A stretch of DNA of 7,761 nucleotides from Prevotellaceae bacterium (GCA_030523505.1 JAUNIK010000009.1:1-7761); one strand, 5' to 3'; positions 1-7,761 are shown, counted from the stretch's first letter. Program-made: numbers and translations. The notes: generated by a model from the sequence alone, not told the origin.

Positions 1-382
1 CTTCAAGAAGCCTGTCATCATGACCAACTATCCAAAGAAGATTAAGGCATTCTATATGAAGATTGATGCAGAGAAGCCTGTTCTGAATGGTGTTGAGCAG
101 GAGGAAACTGTTCAGGGTACTGATGTGCTCTTCCCTTCAATAGGTGAGATTATCGGTGGTTCTGTTCGTGAGGAGTCTTATGACAAGTTGATGGGTGAGA
201 TTGTCGCTCGCAACATCCCAATGAAGGATATGAGCTGGTATCTCGATACTCGTAAGTACGGCTCTTGCCCTCATGCTGGTTTTGGTCTCGGTTTTGAGCG
301 CCTCATTCTCTTCGTGACAGGTATGCAGAACATTCGTGATGTCATTCCTTTCCCTCGTACCCCAAAGAACGCAGAGTTCTAA
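1..382 (+). CDS. asnS: Asparaginyl-tRNA synthetase, C-terminal part (5' end outside window)
   Basis: This is the last 126 codons of a class II aminoacyl-tRNA synthetase, the cytoplasmic enzyme that charges tRNA-Asn with asparagine using ATP. The frame is open from position 2 through the left edge (reading FKKPVIM), so the Met codon at 20 is internal and not a start. The visible part is the end of the catalytic domain. It includes the [11 protein letters not shown] segment, the [15 protein letters not shown] stretch of the substrate pocket, and class II motif 3 (GFGLGFERL) with its ATP-binding arginine, followed by the typical ending [11 protein letters not shown]. AsnRS proteins are roughly 430-470 residues, so about 70% lies upstream. 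AspRS is less likely: the [16 protein letters not shown] and FPRTP pattern is that of bacterial AsnRS. The gene ends with TAA and is followed at once by a stem-loop terminator; it converges with the esterase gene. Confidence 0.95.
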   Translation, partial: FKKPVIMTNYPKKIKAFYMKIDAEKPVLNGVEQEETVQGTDVLFPSIGEIIGGSVREESYDKLMGEIVARNIPMKDMSWYLDTRKYGSCPHAGFGLGFERLILFVTGMQNIRDVIPFPRTPKNAEF

Positions 383-395
383 TAATTCTCAATAT

Positions 396-442
396 ATACA
401 AAAGAAGCAGCGAGCCGTAAAGCCCGCTGCTTTTGTTTATAT
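396..442. terminator. Bidirectional intrinsic terminator between asnS and the esterase gene
   Basis: An 8-bp perfect stem, AAGCAGCG (405-412) with CGCTGCTT (425-432), encloses a 12-nt loop that can add a short inner G-C pairing. On the plus strand it runs into TTTTGTTTATAT. On the minus strand it runs into TTCTTTTGTATAT. Both sides therefore have a U-rich tail, and the element sits 22 nt after the asnS stop and about 50 nt beyond the esterase stop. That placement fits a shared terminator for two convergent transcripts. Confidence 0.8.
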
Positions 443-480
443 ATGATGAGCAGCGACATTAATGCCGCCGAACATTTGTT

Positions 481-1710
<1,230 letters not shown>

Positions 1711-2547
1711 TTATTTAAGTTTTAATGACATCGGGGAAATCTCAATCAGCTGTCGTTTGTACAGATCGCCGACGGCCTTTTTGAATACTTTCTTTGAGAC
1801 ATGGAACAAACGATAGATTGCATCTGGGTCGCTCTTGTCGCCCACAGGACAAAGTCCTCCGTTCTCTTTCAGGTAGTCAAGCAGAGTCTCAGCAAAGTCG
1901 AGGGTATGCTGACGACCGTCACGCTGCAGTTGGATATCAATCTTTCCGTCAGGTCTTACTGTCTTGATATATGCTCGCAGACGATCACCGGTTTGCAGGT
2001 GTGTGAACACTTGATCTTCGTAAACCAGTCCCGCGTATTCATTCTCAACAATGACTTTGAAACCGAGATCAGTCTTTTGCCACACAAGAATCTCCACTTC
2101 ATCACCAGGCTGGTATGGGCATTTCTCTTTGTTGATGTATCTGTCCACTTTTGCAGAAGCGACAATGCGGTAAGTCTCCTCATCGATGTGAATATGTACT
2201 ATGTAAGAGTTGCCCATCTCCATCTCTTTTTTCTGCTCACGGAAAGGACAGAAGAGGTCTTTCATCAGTCCCCAGTCCAGGAAAGCACCGTATTGGTTCA
2301 CCCAATTTACAGAGAGATAAGCGAAGTCGCCCACCTTTGCCAACGGTTCTTCTGTGGTGGCAATGATGCGTTCATCCTGGTCGAGATAGATGAATACACG
2401 CAGTTCGTCACCAATCTCTACACCCTCTGGAACATATCGGGTAGGGAGAAGAATCTCACCGGCCTTGCCTCCATCGAGATACAAGCCGAAATCCACACTC
2501 TTTACTACTGTCAGTGTATTGTAGTCGCCAAGTCGTATATTATTCAT
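1711..2547 (-). CDS. CvfB-like S1-domain RNA-binding protein with C-terminal winged helix
   Basis: This 278-residue soluble protein matches the CvfB/YitL architecture: three successive S1-type OB folds followed by a winged helix. The first repeat spans about residues 2-66 ([21 protein letters not shown]). The second spans about 70-135 ([22 protein letters not shown]), and the third about 145-210 ([22 protein letters not shown], ending KIDIQLQ). The winged helix is about 215-278 ([18 protein letters not shown] through LYKRQLIEI). CvfB proteins bind RNA and, in Staphylococcus, influence virulence-gene expression; the role in Bacteroidetes is not established, so only RNA binding is inferred. Its ATG lies 8 nt inside the end of the upstream lolD-like gene, which suggests translational coupling, and there is no Shine-Dalgarno sequence. 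The esterase begins 3 nt after its stop. Length is typical of the family and nothing looks broken. Confidence 0.85.
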   Translation of the reverse strand: MNNIRLGDYNTLTVVKSVDFGLYLDGGKAGEILLPTRYVPEGVEIGDELRVFIYLDQDERIIATTEEPLAKVGDFAYLSVNWVNQYGAFLDWGLMKDLFCPFREQKKEMEMGNSYIVHIHIDEETYRIVASAKVDRYINKEKCPYQPGDEVEILVWQKTDLGFKVIVENEYAGLVYEDQVFTHLQTGDRLRAYIKTVRPDGKIDIQLQRDGRQHTLDFAETLLDYLKENGGLCPVGDKSDPDAIYRLFHVSKKVFKKAVGDLYKRQLIEISPMSLKLK

Positions 2548-3280
2548 TATTTGTTTCTTCAGTTTCGTTTTCTATTTCGTTTGTCATGCTCTCTTGCTCT
2601 GCAAAGGTTGTGTCAGGGACATTCTCCTCCTGTGCCAGCAAACCGTCCTTCATCTTGATGGTGCGGTCAGTGATTTCGGCAAGATGCTCATCGTGAGTCA
2701 CGATGACGAAGGTCTGACCGTATTCATCGCGCAGTTTGAAGAACAACTGATGCAGTTCTTCCTTGTTCTGTGTATCGAGGCTGCCCGAAGGCTCGTCAGC
2801 AAGAATTACTGCAGGATTGTTCACCAGTGCACGAGCCACAGCGATACGCTGTTTCTCGCCACCTGACAACTCGTTTGGTTTGTGCGAGGCACGCTCACTC
2901 AGTCCCATGAATTGCAACAGTTCCTCTGCTCGTTTCTTTGCGTCCGATTTCGACATTCCTGCGATGAAAGCTGGAATCATGATGTTCTCCAGAGCAGTGA
3001 ATTCCGGGAGCAACTGATGGAACTGGAACACAAAACCTATATGGCGATTGCGGAAGTCGCTCATTTTCTTTTTTGAAAGGCTGCTTACGTCCACACCGTC
3101 GATGGTTATCTCACCAGTGTCAGGCTTGTCAAGAGTACCGATAATCTGCAACAGGGTTGTCTTGCCGGCACCACTAGGACCAACGATGCTCACCACTTCA
3201 CCTTTGCCGATGTGGAGATCAATGCCTTTGAGTACCTGTAACGAGCCGAAACTCTTGGTTATATTCTTTATATCAATCAT
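2540..3280 (-). CDS. lolD: LolD-like ABC transporter ATP-binding protein (lipoprotein release)
   Basis: This 246-residue cytoplasmic ATPase resembles the MacB/LolD group. LolD powers the LolCDE complex, which extracts outer-membrane lipoproteins from the inner membrane. All nucleotide-binding motifs are present: Walker A GPSGAGKT (34-41), Q-loop [11 protein letters not shown] around Gln86, signature LSGGEKQR (138-145), Walker B VILADEP (158-164), D-loop SGSLD (165-169) and switch His196 (VTHD). I chose the Met at 3280 ([12 protein letters not shown]). The frame stays open upstream to 3409, but those 43 codons overlap the antiporter's 3' end and lack the family's N-terminal pattern. Residues 218-246 form an unusual acidic tail with 11 Asp/Glu and no Lys/Arg, beyond the normal end of LolD. 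No LolC/E permease is adjacent, so the partner must lie elsewhere. MacB-type or FtsE-like partners are alternatives, but the lipoprotein-release subgroup fits best. Confidence 0.88.
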   Translation of the reverse strand: MIDIKNITKSFGSLQVLKGIDLHIGKGEVVSIVGPSGAGKTTLLQIIGTLDKPDTGEITIDGVDVSSLSKKKMSDFRNRHIGFVFQFHQLLPEFTALENIMIPAFIAGMSKSDAKKRAEELLQFMGLSERASHKPNELSGGEKQRIAVARALVNNPAVILADEPSGSLDTQNKEELHQLFFKLRDEYGQTFVIVTHDEHLAEITDRTIKMKDGLLAQEENVPDTTFAEQESMTNEIENETEETNNE

Positions 3281-3297
3281 ATTCTTTAATGTTTTCA

Positions 3298-3321
3298 ACA
3301 CCTTATTATATTTATAGGTGT
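3298..3321 (-). other. Small stem-loop in the antiporter-lolD gap
   Basis: A 6-bp inverted repeat, ACACCT (3298-3303) and AGGTGT (3316-3321), with an all A/T 12-nt loop fills most of the 40-nt gap between the antiporter stop (3321-3323) and the lolD start. It has no U-tract on the minus strand, so it is not a convincing terminator. It could mark an RNA-processing or differential-stability point within the operon. Arms this short can arise by chance. Confidence 0.35.
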
Positions 3322-5444
3322 CAGTTTTTATAGTTACGAATCTTCCTTGTAATCCAGTTGTGGATTTCCTCGTAGAGACTGTTCTGCTCAGTATGCTGTG
3401 ATTGTGCAAATGTCATCTCGTCCATTGCATCACCATGCTGGTCAGGGAAGATAATCATATAATTCTTGCCACTGAAGTATTTTGATATCTCCTCAGGCAA
3501 TCGTTCCTGGGCATTCTTATATGACACAGTACCCTTGCGGGCTGTTACGATGACAAACAGATGGTCGTTCTGTACCGAGGACGCCAGGTCTGGTAATCCA
3601 TTCCAGTGTTCCATTTCAATAAACTGTGCACGCAGTTCTGAATGGCGGTTCACCACAAAGCGTTCTATCAGTTCCAATGTGTCAGCCCTTCCGTGGAAAT
3701 TAATGCGACAGTCCAGATTGCCCGCTGTGCGTGATATTCTTTCCAACCAGCGGTAGAATCCCGGTTCAAACTGTGCTCGCGATGGAACGGCAACAGTAAT
3801 CTTGCGCAGGGTATTCAGCGGTTGCATCAGTCGTGCCATGATAATCTGTTGGTTCAATCCGTTGAAAAGACTCTGGTGGAACTGTCCCCAGAACTTGTTC
3901 GAAACGTCCATGTGCATGTGCATACCAATAAGAATCTCAGTAGCCCGGAACTCCTTGAAAGCATGTTTGATGCCGTTAGCGATATTCGCTGCCACACGGA
4001 CCTGCGTCTCCATAGGAACATCACTCGCTGCAGCGAATTTCGTTATCTGGTCAAGCAACTGGCGACCATCCTTCTGGTTTTTTGCCATGTGTTCATCATC
4101 ATAGACAATGCTCAGACCCACCAGTGGACGCTCCAGTTTCGGGTTGCGCATCATTGTAGCCAAAGATACCAGACGGTTGGCATATTCTGGATACTTCACA
4201 GGAACGAGAATCTTCTCATCATCATCGCCAGGGATATCCTCTTCGGGCAGTTCCTGGTCGCGAAGGATAATCTGTTGTGCAGCAGCCTCAGTCACCAGTG
4301 TTGAGATGATACATGTTACGAGAATCATTATTATGACACCGTTCAGCATGTCGTCGCTCACCAATGCATTTCCGTTCTTGTCGGTCAGTTCCATTCCCAC
4401 CATCACCATGGCGATAGCGCCGGCTGCATGGGCAGAAGTAAGACCGAACATCATTCTACCAGACGATTTTGGTAAACGGAAGAAACGGGCAGCGATGTAA
4501 GCTGCGGCACCCTTACCGAAGGTTCCGAAGAACGCTATCAAGCCTACCACCCACAGAATCTCCTTGCCGGTGAATAGCAAACGGACATTGATGAGCATAC
4601 CCACACCAATGAGGAAATACGGAATGAAAATGGCATTACCAGTGAATTCCAGACGATTCATCAATGGTGACAGATGTGGTATGTATCGGTTGAGAATAAG
4701 ACCAGAGAAGAACGCACCGAAGATTCCTTCCAGTCCGATAGCCTCAGAGAGTGCTGCGCTGAAGAACAGTATCACCAGTACGAAGATGAATTGCATCACA
4801 GCATCACTATATCTTCGCAGAAACCATCGTGACATTCGTGGAACGACTAGAATCAATCCGGCGCAGAATGCAGCGAACTTCATGGCAAAGCCCATCCAGA
4901 AGATGGTGCCTCCTTTCCCCGAGTTTGATGCAACGATGGTAGCAAGCACCACCAGTGAAATGAACAGCGAAATCATCGTTGACCCAACACTGAGCGTTAC
5001 GCTCGGTTTGCGTTGCAATCCGTAGCGGCTCACGATAGGGTAGGCGATGAGCGTGTTCGATGACATGATACATCCCAAGAGCAATGCAGCGATAGGAGTA
5101 TAGTGTAGCAGTTGGATTCCCATCCAATGTGTCAGGGCAAATGGAATGATGAATGTCAGCAGTCCGAAGATGCCCATCTGCATCCAGTTCTTTCGCAATC
5201 CCTCCATGTCCATCTCCAGTGAGGCAAGGAACATAATGTAATACAATCCCACCTTGCCGAACAGCTCGAACGAATTATCGCGCACCAGAATGTTCAGACC
5301 ATACTGCCCTATGAGTACTCCGGCGAGTACAAGACCGATGATATGAGGTATTCGCAGCTTACCCATGATGATAGGGGCAAGCAGTACGATAAGCAGTACG
5401 ACAAAGAAAATCAGTGTCGGATCTGTAATTGGGAATGTAATCAT
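3321..5444 (-). CDS. CPA2-type cation:proton antiporter with C-terminal UspA-like tandem region
   Basis: This 707-residue inner-membrane protein has a Na+/H+ exchanger (KefB/NapA-like) domain over about residues 8-390 with some 12-13 hydrophobic segments. The early motif [18 protein letters not shown] (32-49), [15 protein letters not shown] (66-80), the TM4 stretch [15 protein letters not shown] (128-142), and [15 protein letters not shown] (239-253) are typical. An acidic linker (399-410, [10 protein letters not shown]) leads to a cytoplasmic region of about 300 residues with two UspA-like halves (about 411-540 and 545-665), likely a regulatory sensor. Such proteins exchange Na+ or K+ for H+ in pH and ion homeostasis; the ion is not deducible here. 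An oddity is that TM5 reads GSTMISLF (154-161), whereas related proteins carry an aspartate where Leu160 sits. ATG at 5442-5444 is the first Met and gives a complete TM1; there is no Shine-Dalgarno sequence. It is the first gene of the minus-strand block, with a TAACTTTG -7 box about 50 nt upstream. Confidence 0.88.
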   Translation of the reverse strand: MITFPITDPTLIFFVVLLIVLLAPIIMGKLRIPHIIGLVLAGVLIGQYGLNILVRDNSFELFGKVGLYYIMFLASLEMDMEGLRKNWMQMGIFGLLTFIIPFALTHWMGIQLLHYTPIAALLLGCIMSSNTLIAYPIVSRYGLQRKPSVTLSVGSTMISLFISLVVLATIVASNSGKGGTIFWMGFAMKFAAFCAGLILVVPRMSRWFLRRYSDAVMQFIFVLVILFFSAALSEAIGLEGIFGAFFSGLILNRYIPHLSPLMNRLEFTGNAIFIPYFLIGVGMLINVRLLFTGKEILWVVGLIAFFGTFGKGAAAYIAARFFRLPKSSGRMMFGLTSAHAAGAIAMVMVGMELTDKNGNALVSDDMLNGVIIMILVTCIISTLVTEAAAQQIILRDQELPEEDIPGDDDEKILVPVKYPEYANRLVSLATMMRNPKLERPLVGLSIVYDDEHMAKNQKDGRQLLDQITKFAAASDVPMETQVRVAANIANGIKHAFKEFRATEILIGMHMHMDVSNKFWGQFHQSLFNGLNQQIIMARLMQPLNTLRKITVAVPSRAQFEPGFYRWLERISRTAGNLDCRINFHGRADTLELIERFVVNRHSELRAQFIEMEHWNGLPDLASSVQNDHLFVIVTARKGTVSYKNAQERLPEEISKYFSGKNYMIIFPDQHGDAMDEMTFAQSQHTEQNSLYEEIHNWITRKIRNYKN

Positions 5445-5470
5445 CGGCCTATAAATAATTATTGCGAGCG

Positions 5471-5485
5471 ATGCACTATGTGCAT
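5471..5485. promoter_or_regulatory. Perfect palindrome in the antiporter leader
   Basis: ATGCAC (5471-5476) and GTGCAT (5480-5485) are perfect inverted repeats around TAT. The site begins only a few bases downstream of the expected minus-strand transcription start (about 5488) and lies 27 nt before the antiporter ATG. It could be a repressor operator or a small 5'-leader hairpin. No regulator gene is visible nearby, and a 6-bp arm could occur by chance. Confidence 0.35.
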
Positions 5486-5494
5486 ACCCGAATA

Positions 5495-5528
5495 CAAAGT
5501 TACGCTTTTTTTGTGTAATTAAGTCAAT
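5495..5528 (-). promoter_or_regulatory. Promoter of the antiporter-lolD-cvfB-esterase block
   Basis: Read on the minus strand, 5502-5495 is TAACTTTG, a perfect Bacteroidetes TAnnTTTG -7 box. The -33 element is weak: the nearest candidate is ATTG at 5528-5525, with a 22-nt spacer instead of the usual 19-21. Transcription would start near 5488, giving a leader of about 45 nt. The same -7 octamer serves the divergent asd promoter. Confidence 0.6.
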
Positions 5529-5563
5529 AATACACTAATATTTGGAAAAATGGACGGATTTAT

Positions 5564-5594
5564 TTTGCGTTATAGTTGGTTTGTTGTAACTTTG
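5564..5594 (+). promoter_or_regulatory. asd promoter (Bacteroidetes sigma-ABfr type)
   Basis: TTTG at 5564-5567 and TAACTTTG at 5587-5594 are separated by exactly 19 nt, a full match to the Bacteroidetes -33/-7 consensus. Transcription would begin around 5600, about 20-25 nt before the asd ATG. The leader is short and A-rich, with AAGAAA just upstream of the start and no room for a riboswitch. Confidence 0.8.
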
Positions 5595-5622
5595 TAACCA
5601 AAATTCAAACATTTAAGAAATT

Positions 5623-6636
5623 ATGAAAGTAGCAATTGTAGGAGCGAGTGGTGCTGTAGGTCAGGAATTTCTTCGCATTCTCGCAGAGAGAAATTTTCCA
5701 ATGGACGATCTTGTGTTGTTTGGTTCAGAGCGTAGTGCCGGAACAAAATACACATTCAAAGGTAAGGAATATGAAGTAAAACTTCTTCAGCATAACGATG
5801 ACTTCAAAGATGTTGATATTGCATTCGTGAGTGCTGGTGGTGGCACTTCAAAGGATTTCGCAGAAACCATTACAAAGTATGGAGCTGTGATGATTGATAA
5901 TTCAAGTGCGTTCCGTATGGATGAGGATGTGCCATTGGTAGTGCCTGAGGTCAATCCTGAGGATGCACTCAATCGTCCTCGTGGCATCATTGCCAATCCA
6001 AACTGTACAACAATCATGATGGTTGTTGTGCTCAAGCCAATCGAGGAGATGAGTCATATCAAGCGCATTCATATCTCTTCTTACCAGAGTGCTTCTGGTG
6101 CAGGAGCTGTTGCTATGGCAGAACTCCAGCAGCAGTACAAGGAACTTGTAGAAACTGGTGAGGTTAAGACAATCAAGAAGTTCCCACATCAGTTGGCATA
6201 CAACGTGATTCCACAGATTGATGTGATGACCGAGACCGATTATACAAAGGAAGAAATGAAGATGTACAATGAGACTCGTAAGATCATGCACTCTGATGTA
6301 CGCACATCTGCTACTTGTGTTCGTGTGTCTTCACTCCGTTCTCATTCTGAGTCAGTATGGGTTGAGACAGAGGCTCCATTGACTGTTGATGCTGTTCGCG
6401 ATGCTATTGCAAATGCTCCAGGCTGTACCCTCGTTGACGATCCTCAGAACTATGTTTATCCAATGCCGCTTGAGTCGGCAGGCAAGGATGACGTCTATGT
6501 AGGTCGTGTCCGCAAGGATCTTGCCAACGATAATGGCATCACACTTTGGCTCACTGGCGACCAGATCCGCAAGGGTGCTGCTCTCAATGCAGTTCAGATT
6601 GCAGAGTACCTTATCAAGGTTGGCAACATCAAGTAA
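5623..6636 (+). CDS. asd: Aspartate-semialdehyde dehydrogenase
   Basis: This 337-residue cytoplasmic enzyme reduces L-aspartyl-4-phosphate to L-aspartate 4-semialdehyde with NADPH, the branch-point step toward lysine/diaminopimelate, threonine and methionine. The N-terminal Rossmann motif [10 protein letters not shown] (7-16) binds NADP. SSAFRMD (94-100) carries a phosphate-binding arginine (Arg98). NPNCTT (125-130) contains the catalytic Cys128, and LRSHSESV (238-245) supplies the catalytic His241. [10 protein letters not shown] (156-165) is the usual family loop. Length is typical and all key residues are present. The ATG at 5623 begins directly with the [10 protein letters not shown] dinucleotide-binding strand, so the start is secure. 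It has its own consensus promoter and is divergent from the antiporter. The gene for aspartokinase is not in the window. A stem-loop follows 25 nt after the stop. Confidence 0.96.
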   Translation: MKVAIVGASGAVGQEFLRILAERNFPMDDLVLFGSERSAGTKYTFKGKEYEVKLLQHNDDFKDVDIAFVSAGGGTSKDFAETITKYGAVMIDNSSAFRMDEDVPLVVPEVNPEDALNRPRGIIANPNCTTIMMVVVLKPIEEMSHIKRIHISSYQSASGAGAVAMAELQQQYKELVETGEVKTIKKFPHQLAYNVIPQIDVMTETDYTKEEMKMYNETRKIMHSDVRTSATCVRVSSLRSHSESVWVETEAPLTVDAVRDAIANAPGCTLVDDPQNYVYPMPLESAGKDDVYVGRVRKDLANDNGITLWLTGDQIRKGAALNAVQIAEYLIKVGNIK

Positions 6637-6661
6637 GAAATTACCCCGACAGAATAACTAT

Positions 6662-6695
6662 GAATGCCCTTCCCAGCAAAATGGGGAGGGTATTC
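6662..6695 (+). terminator. Strong stem-loop after asd, without a U-tract
   Basis: A 14-bp stem (6662-6675 with 6682-6695, core CCCTTCCCA/TGGGGAGGG, two G-T wobbles) closes a 6-nt loop GCAAAA. It lies between the asd stop and the channel start, 17 nt before the ATG. The sequence after it is TCTTATG rather than a run of T, so it may be a leaky terminator, a 3'-end stabiliser for asd mRNA, or a structure that limits expression of the channel. I found no TAnnTTTG promoter box between it and the channel gene. Confidence 0.6.
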
Positions 6696-6712
6696 TCTTA
6701 TGAGCATTAGCG

Positions 6713-7528
6713 ATGGACGTTAAGAAATTGAAAGACAAGAAGTGGCTTTATGAGGTTATTTTTGGCAACGACACTCCTCTTGCCAAGACGTTCGACATCA
6801 CCGTGATGGTGGCGATTGTTGTAAGTGTGTTTATCACATTTATCGAGAGTATGCCTTTTGTAGCTGGGCATTACAAGACAGCGCTCACCGTTTTAGAGTA
6901 TATCCTCACTGTTTTCTTCTCAATCGAGTATGTCGCCCGATTGTATTGTTCGCCGGTTCGCCGTGAATATGCGTTGAGTTTCTTTGGAGTTATCGACCTG
7001 CTTGCCACCTTGCCTCCTTACCTGGCATTCCTCTTCCCATCTGCTCGATACATGCTTCTCATCCGAACATTCCGTCTTATCCGAGTGTTCCGTGTGTTCA
7101 AGCTGTTCTCCTTTATCAATGAAGGCTATTTGCTGTTGGAATCGATAAAGAAGAGCATGACCAAGATTGTGGTATATTTCCTTTTTGTGCTTGTTCTTGT
7201 CATTTCCTTAGGAACTGTGATGTTCATGGTAGAAGGTGGGCAGCCCGGCAGTCCTTTCCGCGATCTGCCTTCGTCAATATATTGGGCAATAGAGACTCTC
7301 TCCACTGTCGGCTATGGTGATATCACGCCGTTGACAACACTCGGTCGTATCCTATCGGGCTTTGTTATGGTGCTTGGTTACACCATCATCGCTATTCCTA
7401 CCGGCATTGTGTCGGCTACTATGATAGACATGACGAAAGACAAGGTCAAGAATGGCCATTGTCCTCGCTGCAACGGAAAGGTCGATAAAAACGATGTTTA
7501 TTGCCGTCATTGCGGCGAGCGTCTGTAA
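6713..7528 (+). CDS. Voltage-gated-type potassium channel with C-terminal zinc ribbon
   Basis: This 271-residue inner-membrane protein has the six-segment Kv layout: S1 about 27-46, S2 57-78, S3 88-107, S4 112-133, S5 150-173, pore helix and filter 186-203, S6 212-237. The filter is TVGYGD (198-203), the K+-selective signature. S4 carries Arg118, Arg121, Arg124, Arg127 and Lys130 at every third position, as in true voltage sensors, and S6 has the PTG (229-231) gate-region bend. After S6 comes a basic linker and then a four-cysteine zinc ribbon, CPRC (250-253) and CRHC (264-267), at the very C-terminus on the cytoplasmic side. Channels of this kind conduct K+ and help set membrane potential. 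The ATG at 6713 has no Shine-Dalgarno sequence; it leaves about 26 residues before S1, a normal N-terminus. No promoter is visible just upstream, so readthrough from asd past the stem-loop is the likely source of transcript. Confidence 0.9.
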   Translation: MDVKKLKDKKWLYEVIFGNDTPLAKTFDITVMVAIVVSVFITFIESMPFVAGHYKTALTVLEYILTVFFSIEYVARLYCSPVRREYALSFFGVIDLLATLPPYLAFLFPSARYMLLIRTFRLIRVFRVFKLFSFINEGYLLLESIKKSMTKIVVYFLFVLVLVISLGTVMFMVEGGQPGSPFRDLPSSIYWAIETLSTVGYGDITPLTTLGRILSGFVMVLGYTIIAIPTGIVSATMIDMTKDKVKNGHCPRCNGKVDKNDVYCRHCGERL

Positions 7529-7565
7529 TTGTATGTGAATTATCTTTATTTTTGTGTTTTTTTTT
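7526..7565 (+). terminator. Possible weak terminator after the channel gene
   Basis: A 5-bp A/T stem, TAATT (7526-7530) with AATTA (7538-7542), is followed by a very T-rich stretch with eight consecutive T residues at 7557-7564 region. The stem has no G-C pairs, so termination would be inefficient. The call rests mainly on the T-tract and on a new promoter just downstream. Confidence 0.3.
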
Positions 7566-7567
7566 CG

Positions 7568-7595
7568 TTTGTCTTAAACAAAATTGTTATTTTTG
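7568..7595 (+). promoter_or_regulatory. Probable promoter of the VTC-domain gene
   Basis: TATTTTTG at 7588-7595 matches the TAnnTTTG -7 box, and TTTG at 7568-7571 can serve as the -33 element, though the 16-nt spacer is shorter than the usual 19. Transcription would start near 7602, about 10 nt before the ATG. The region is very A/T-rich, so the match is less telling than at asd. Confidence 0.45.
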
Positions 7596-7603
7596 TAGAC
7601 AAA
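7568..7603. repeat. Inverted repeat flanking the VTC-gene promoter
   Basis: TTTGTCT (7568-7574) and AGACAAA (7597-7603) are perfect 7-bp inverted repeats that bracket the -7 box. A second small one, AACAA-AA-TTGTT (7577-7588), is nested inside. This could be an operator, but A/T-rich sequence yields such repeats easily. Confidence 0.3.
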
Positions 7604-7612
7604 TAATACCAA

Positions 7613-7761
7613 ATGCAGGTAGAAGACGTTTTAAAGACCTTTGCCCCAATCTCACTTGCAGAGATGAAGGATATCCGTTTGATGAACCGAACGGATACAA
7701 AATTCGTAACCACTCGGGCAAAACTTGTCGAATTGCTTCTTCTTGCTAAAGACGACTATTT
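7613..7761 (+). CDS. VTC-domain (polyphosphate polymerase-like) protein, N-terminal part (cut by window end)
   Basis: The first 49 codons are visible, starting MQVEDVLKTFAPISLAEM and open through the right edge. The segment IRLMNRTDTKFVTT (21-34) is the conserved opening of bacterial VTC-domain proteins. There a basic RTDTKF-type strand contributes to the triphosphate-tunnel active site that, in yeast Vtc4, makes polyphosphate from ATP. The TFAPISLAEM lead-in also fits this family. Catalytic activity cannot be judged because nearly all of the tunnel residues lie beyond the window. The ATG at 7613 was chosen because it sits just after a TAnnTTTG promoter box and gives the expected N-terminus. 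An in-frame Met at residue 18 would remove the conserved lead-in. In related genomes this gene often sits near DUF4956 membrane proteins, which could be looked for downstream. Confidence 0.75.
   Translation, partial: MQVEDVLKTFAPISLAEMKDIRLMNRTDTKFVTTRAKLVELLLLAKDDY

Noticed and set aside
1801..2658. A 285-codon open frame on the plus strand opposite the cvfB-like gene and the end of lolD
   Set aside because: It is antisense to two well-supported genes, its translation shows no recognisable domain, and it has no promoter or leader of its own. It is a by-product of codon bias on the other strand.
3281..3409. A 43-codon N-terminal extension of lolD
   Set aside because: It overlaps the antiporter's coding end in another frame and lacks ABC-ATPase sequence. 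The family N-terminus begins at the Met encoded at 3280.
3916..3926. An 11-nt match (ATGTGCATACC) between the antiporter coding region and its own leader at 5478-5488
   Set aside because: Several 11-nt matches are expected by chance in a window this size, and the inner copy is explained by coding for a Met-His-Met-His run.
3822..4304. A 160-codon plus-strand open frame inside the antiporter gene
   Set aside because: It lies wholly opposite the UspA-like region of a clear coding sequence and resembles no protein family.
5445..5622. Possible riboswitch or small RNA in the asd-antiporter intergenic region
   Set aside because: The asd leader is too short for a riboswitch, and beyond the two promoters and one short dyad I see no extended secondary structure.
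5902..6291. A 129-codon minus-strand open frame within asd
   Set aside because: It is antisense to a fully conserved enzyme gene, and its His/Cys/Leu-rich translation is typical of an antisense artefact.
7501..7749. An 82-codon plus-strand open frame spanning the channel end and the VTC gene start
   Set aside because: It runs out of frame through the channel's zinc ribbon, the T-rich intergenic region and the VTC start. The VTC frame from 7613 has recognisable family sequence.

Overview
The window looks like chromosomal DNA from a Bacteroidales bacterium, most likely Prevotella or a close relative. Three things suggest this. Promoters fit the Bacteroidetes pattern (TTTG, about 19 nt, TAnnTTTG). 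Start codons have A-rich leaders rather than Shine-Dalgarno sequences. The proteins (CE1 esterase with an N-terminal beta-sandwich, CvfB-type S1 protein, LolD, UspA-tailed antiporter, VTC-domain protein) resemble families common in that order. The taxon is inferred from recognition, not from a database search.

Layout. Positions 1-382 (+) hold the 3' end of asnS (asparaginyl-tRNA synthetase). A stem-loop usable as a terminator on both strands separates it from a convergent block. That minus-strand block (5444 down to 481) has four tightly packed genes: a CPA2-type cation:proton antiporter with a C-terminal UspA-like region, a LolD-type lipoprotein-export ATPase, a CvfB-like S1/winged-helix RNA-binding protein, and a secreted CE1-family esterase. 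The gaps are 40 nt, an 8-nt overlap and 3 nt, so the block reads as one operon driven from about 5500. A 178-nt divergent intergenic region (5445-5622) carries a promoter for each direction, both with the same -7 box TAACTTTG. On the plus strand follow asd (aspartate-semialdehyde dehydrogenase), a strong stem-loop, a voltage-gated-type potassium channel ending in a zinc ribbon, and after a T-rich intergenic region with its own promoter, the first 49 codons of a VTC-domain (polyphosphate polymerase-like) gene cut by the window end.

How the genes relate. Most are core or housekeeping: translation (asnS), lysine/threonine/methionine and cell-wall precursor synthesis (asd), lipoprotein sorting to the outer membrane (lolD), and ion homeostasis (antiporter, K+ channel). 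The esterase is the polysaccharide-related member. I see no mobile element, CRISPR array, tRNA, rRNA or defence system, and no clear sign of an undescribed multi-gene system. The points most worth a second look are the apparent loss of the ion-binding aspartate in the antiporter, the cytoplasmic zinc ribbon on the potassium channel, and the stem-loop without a U-tract between asd and the channel gene.
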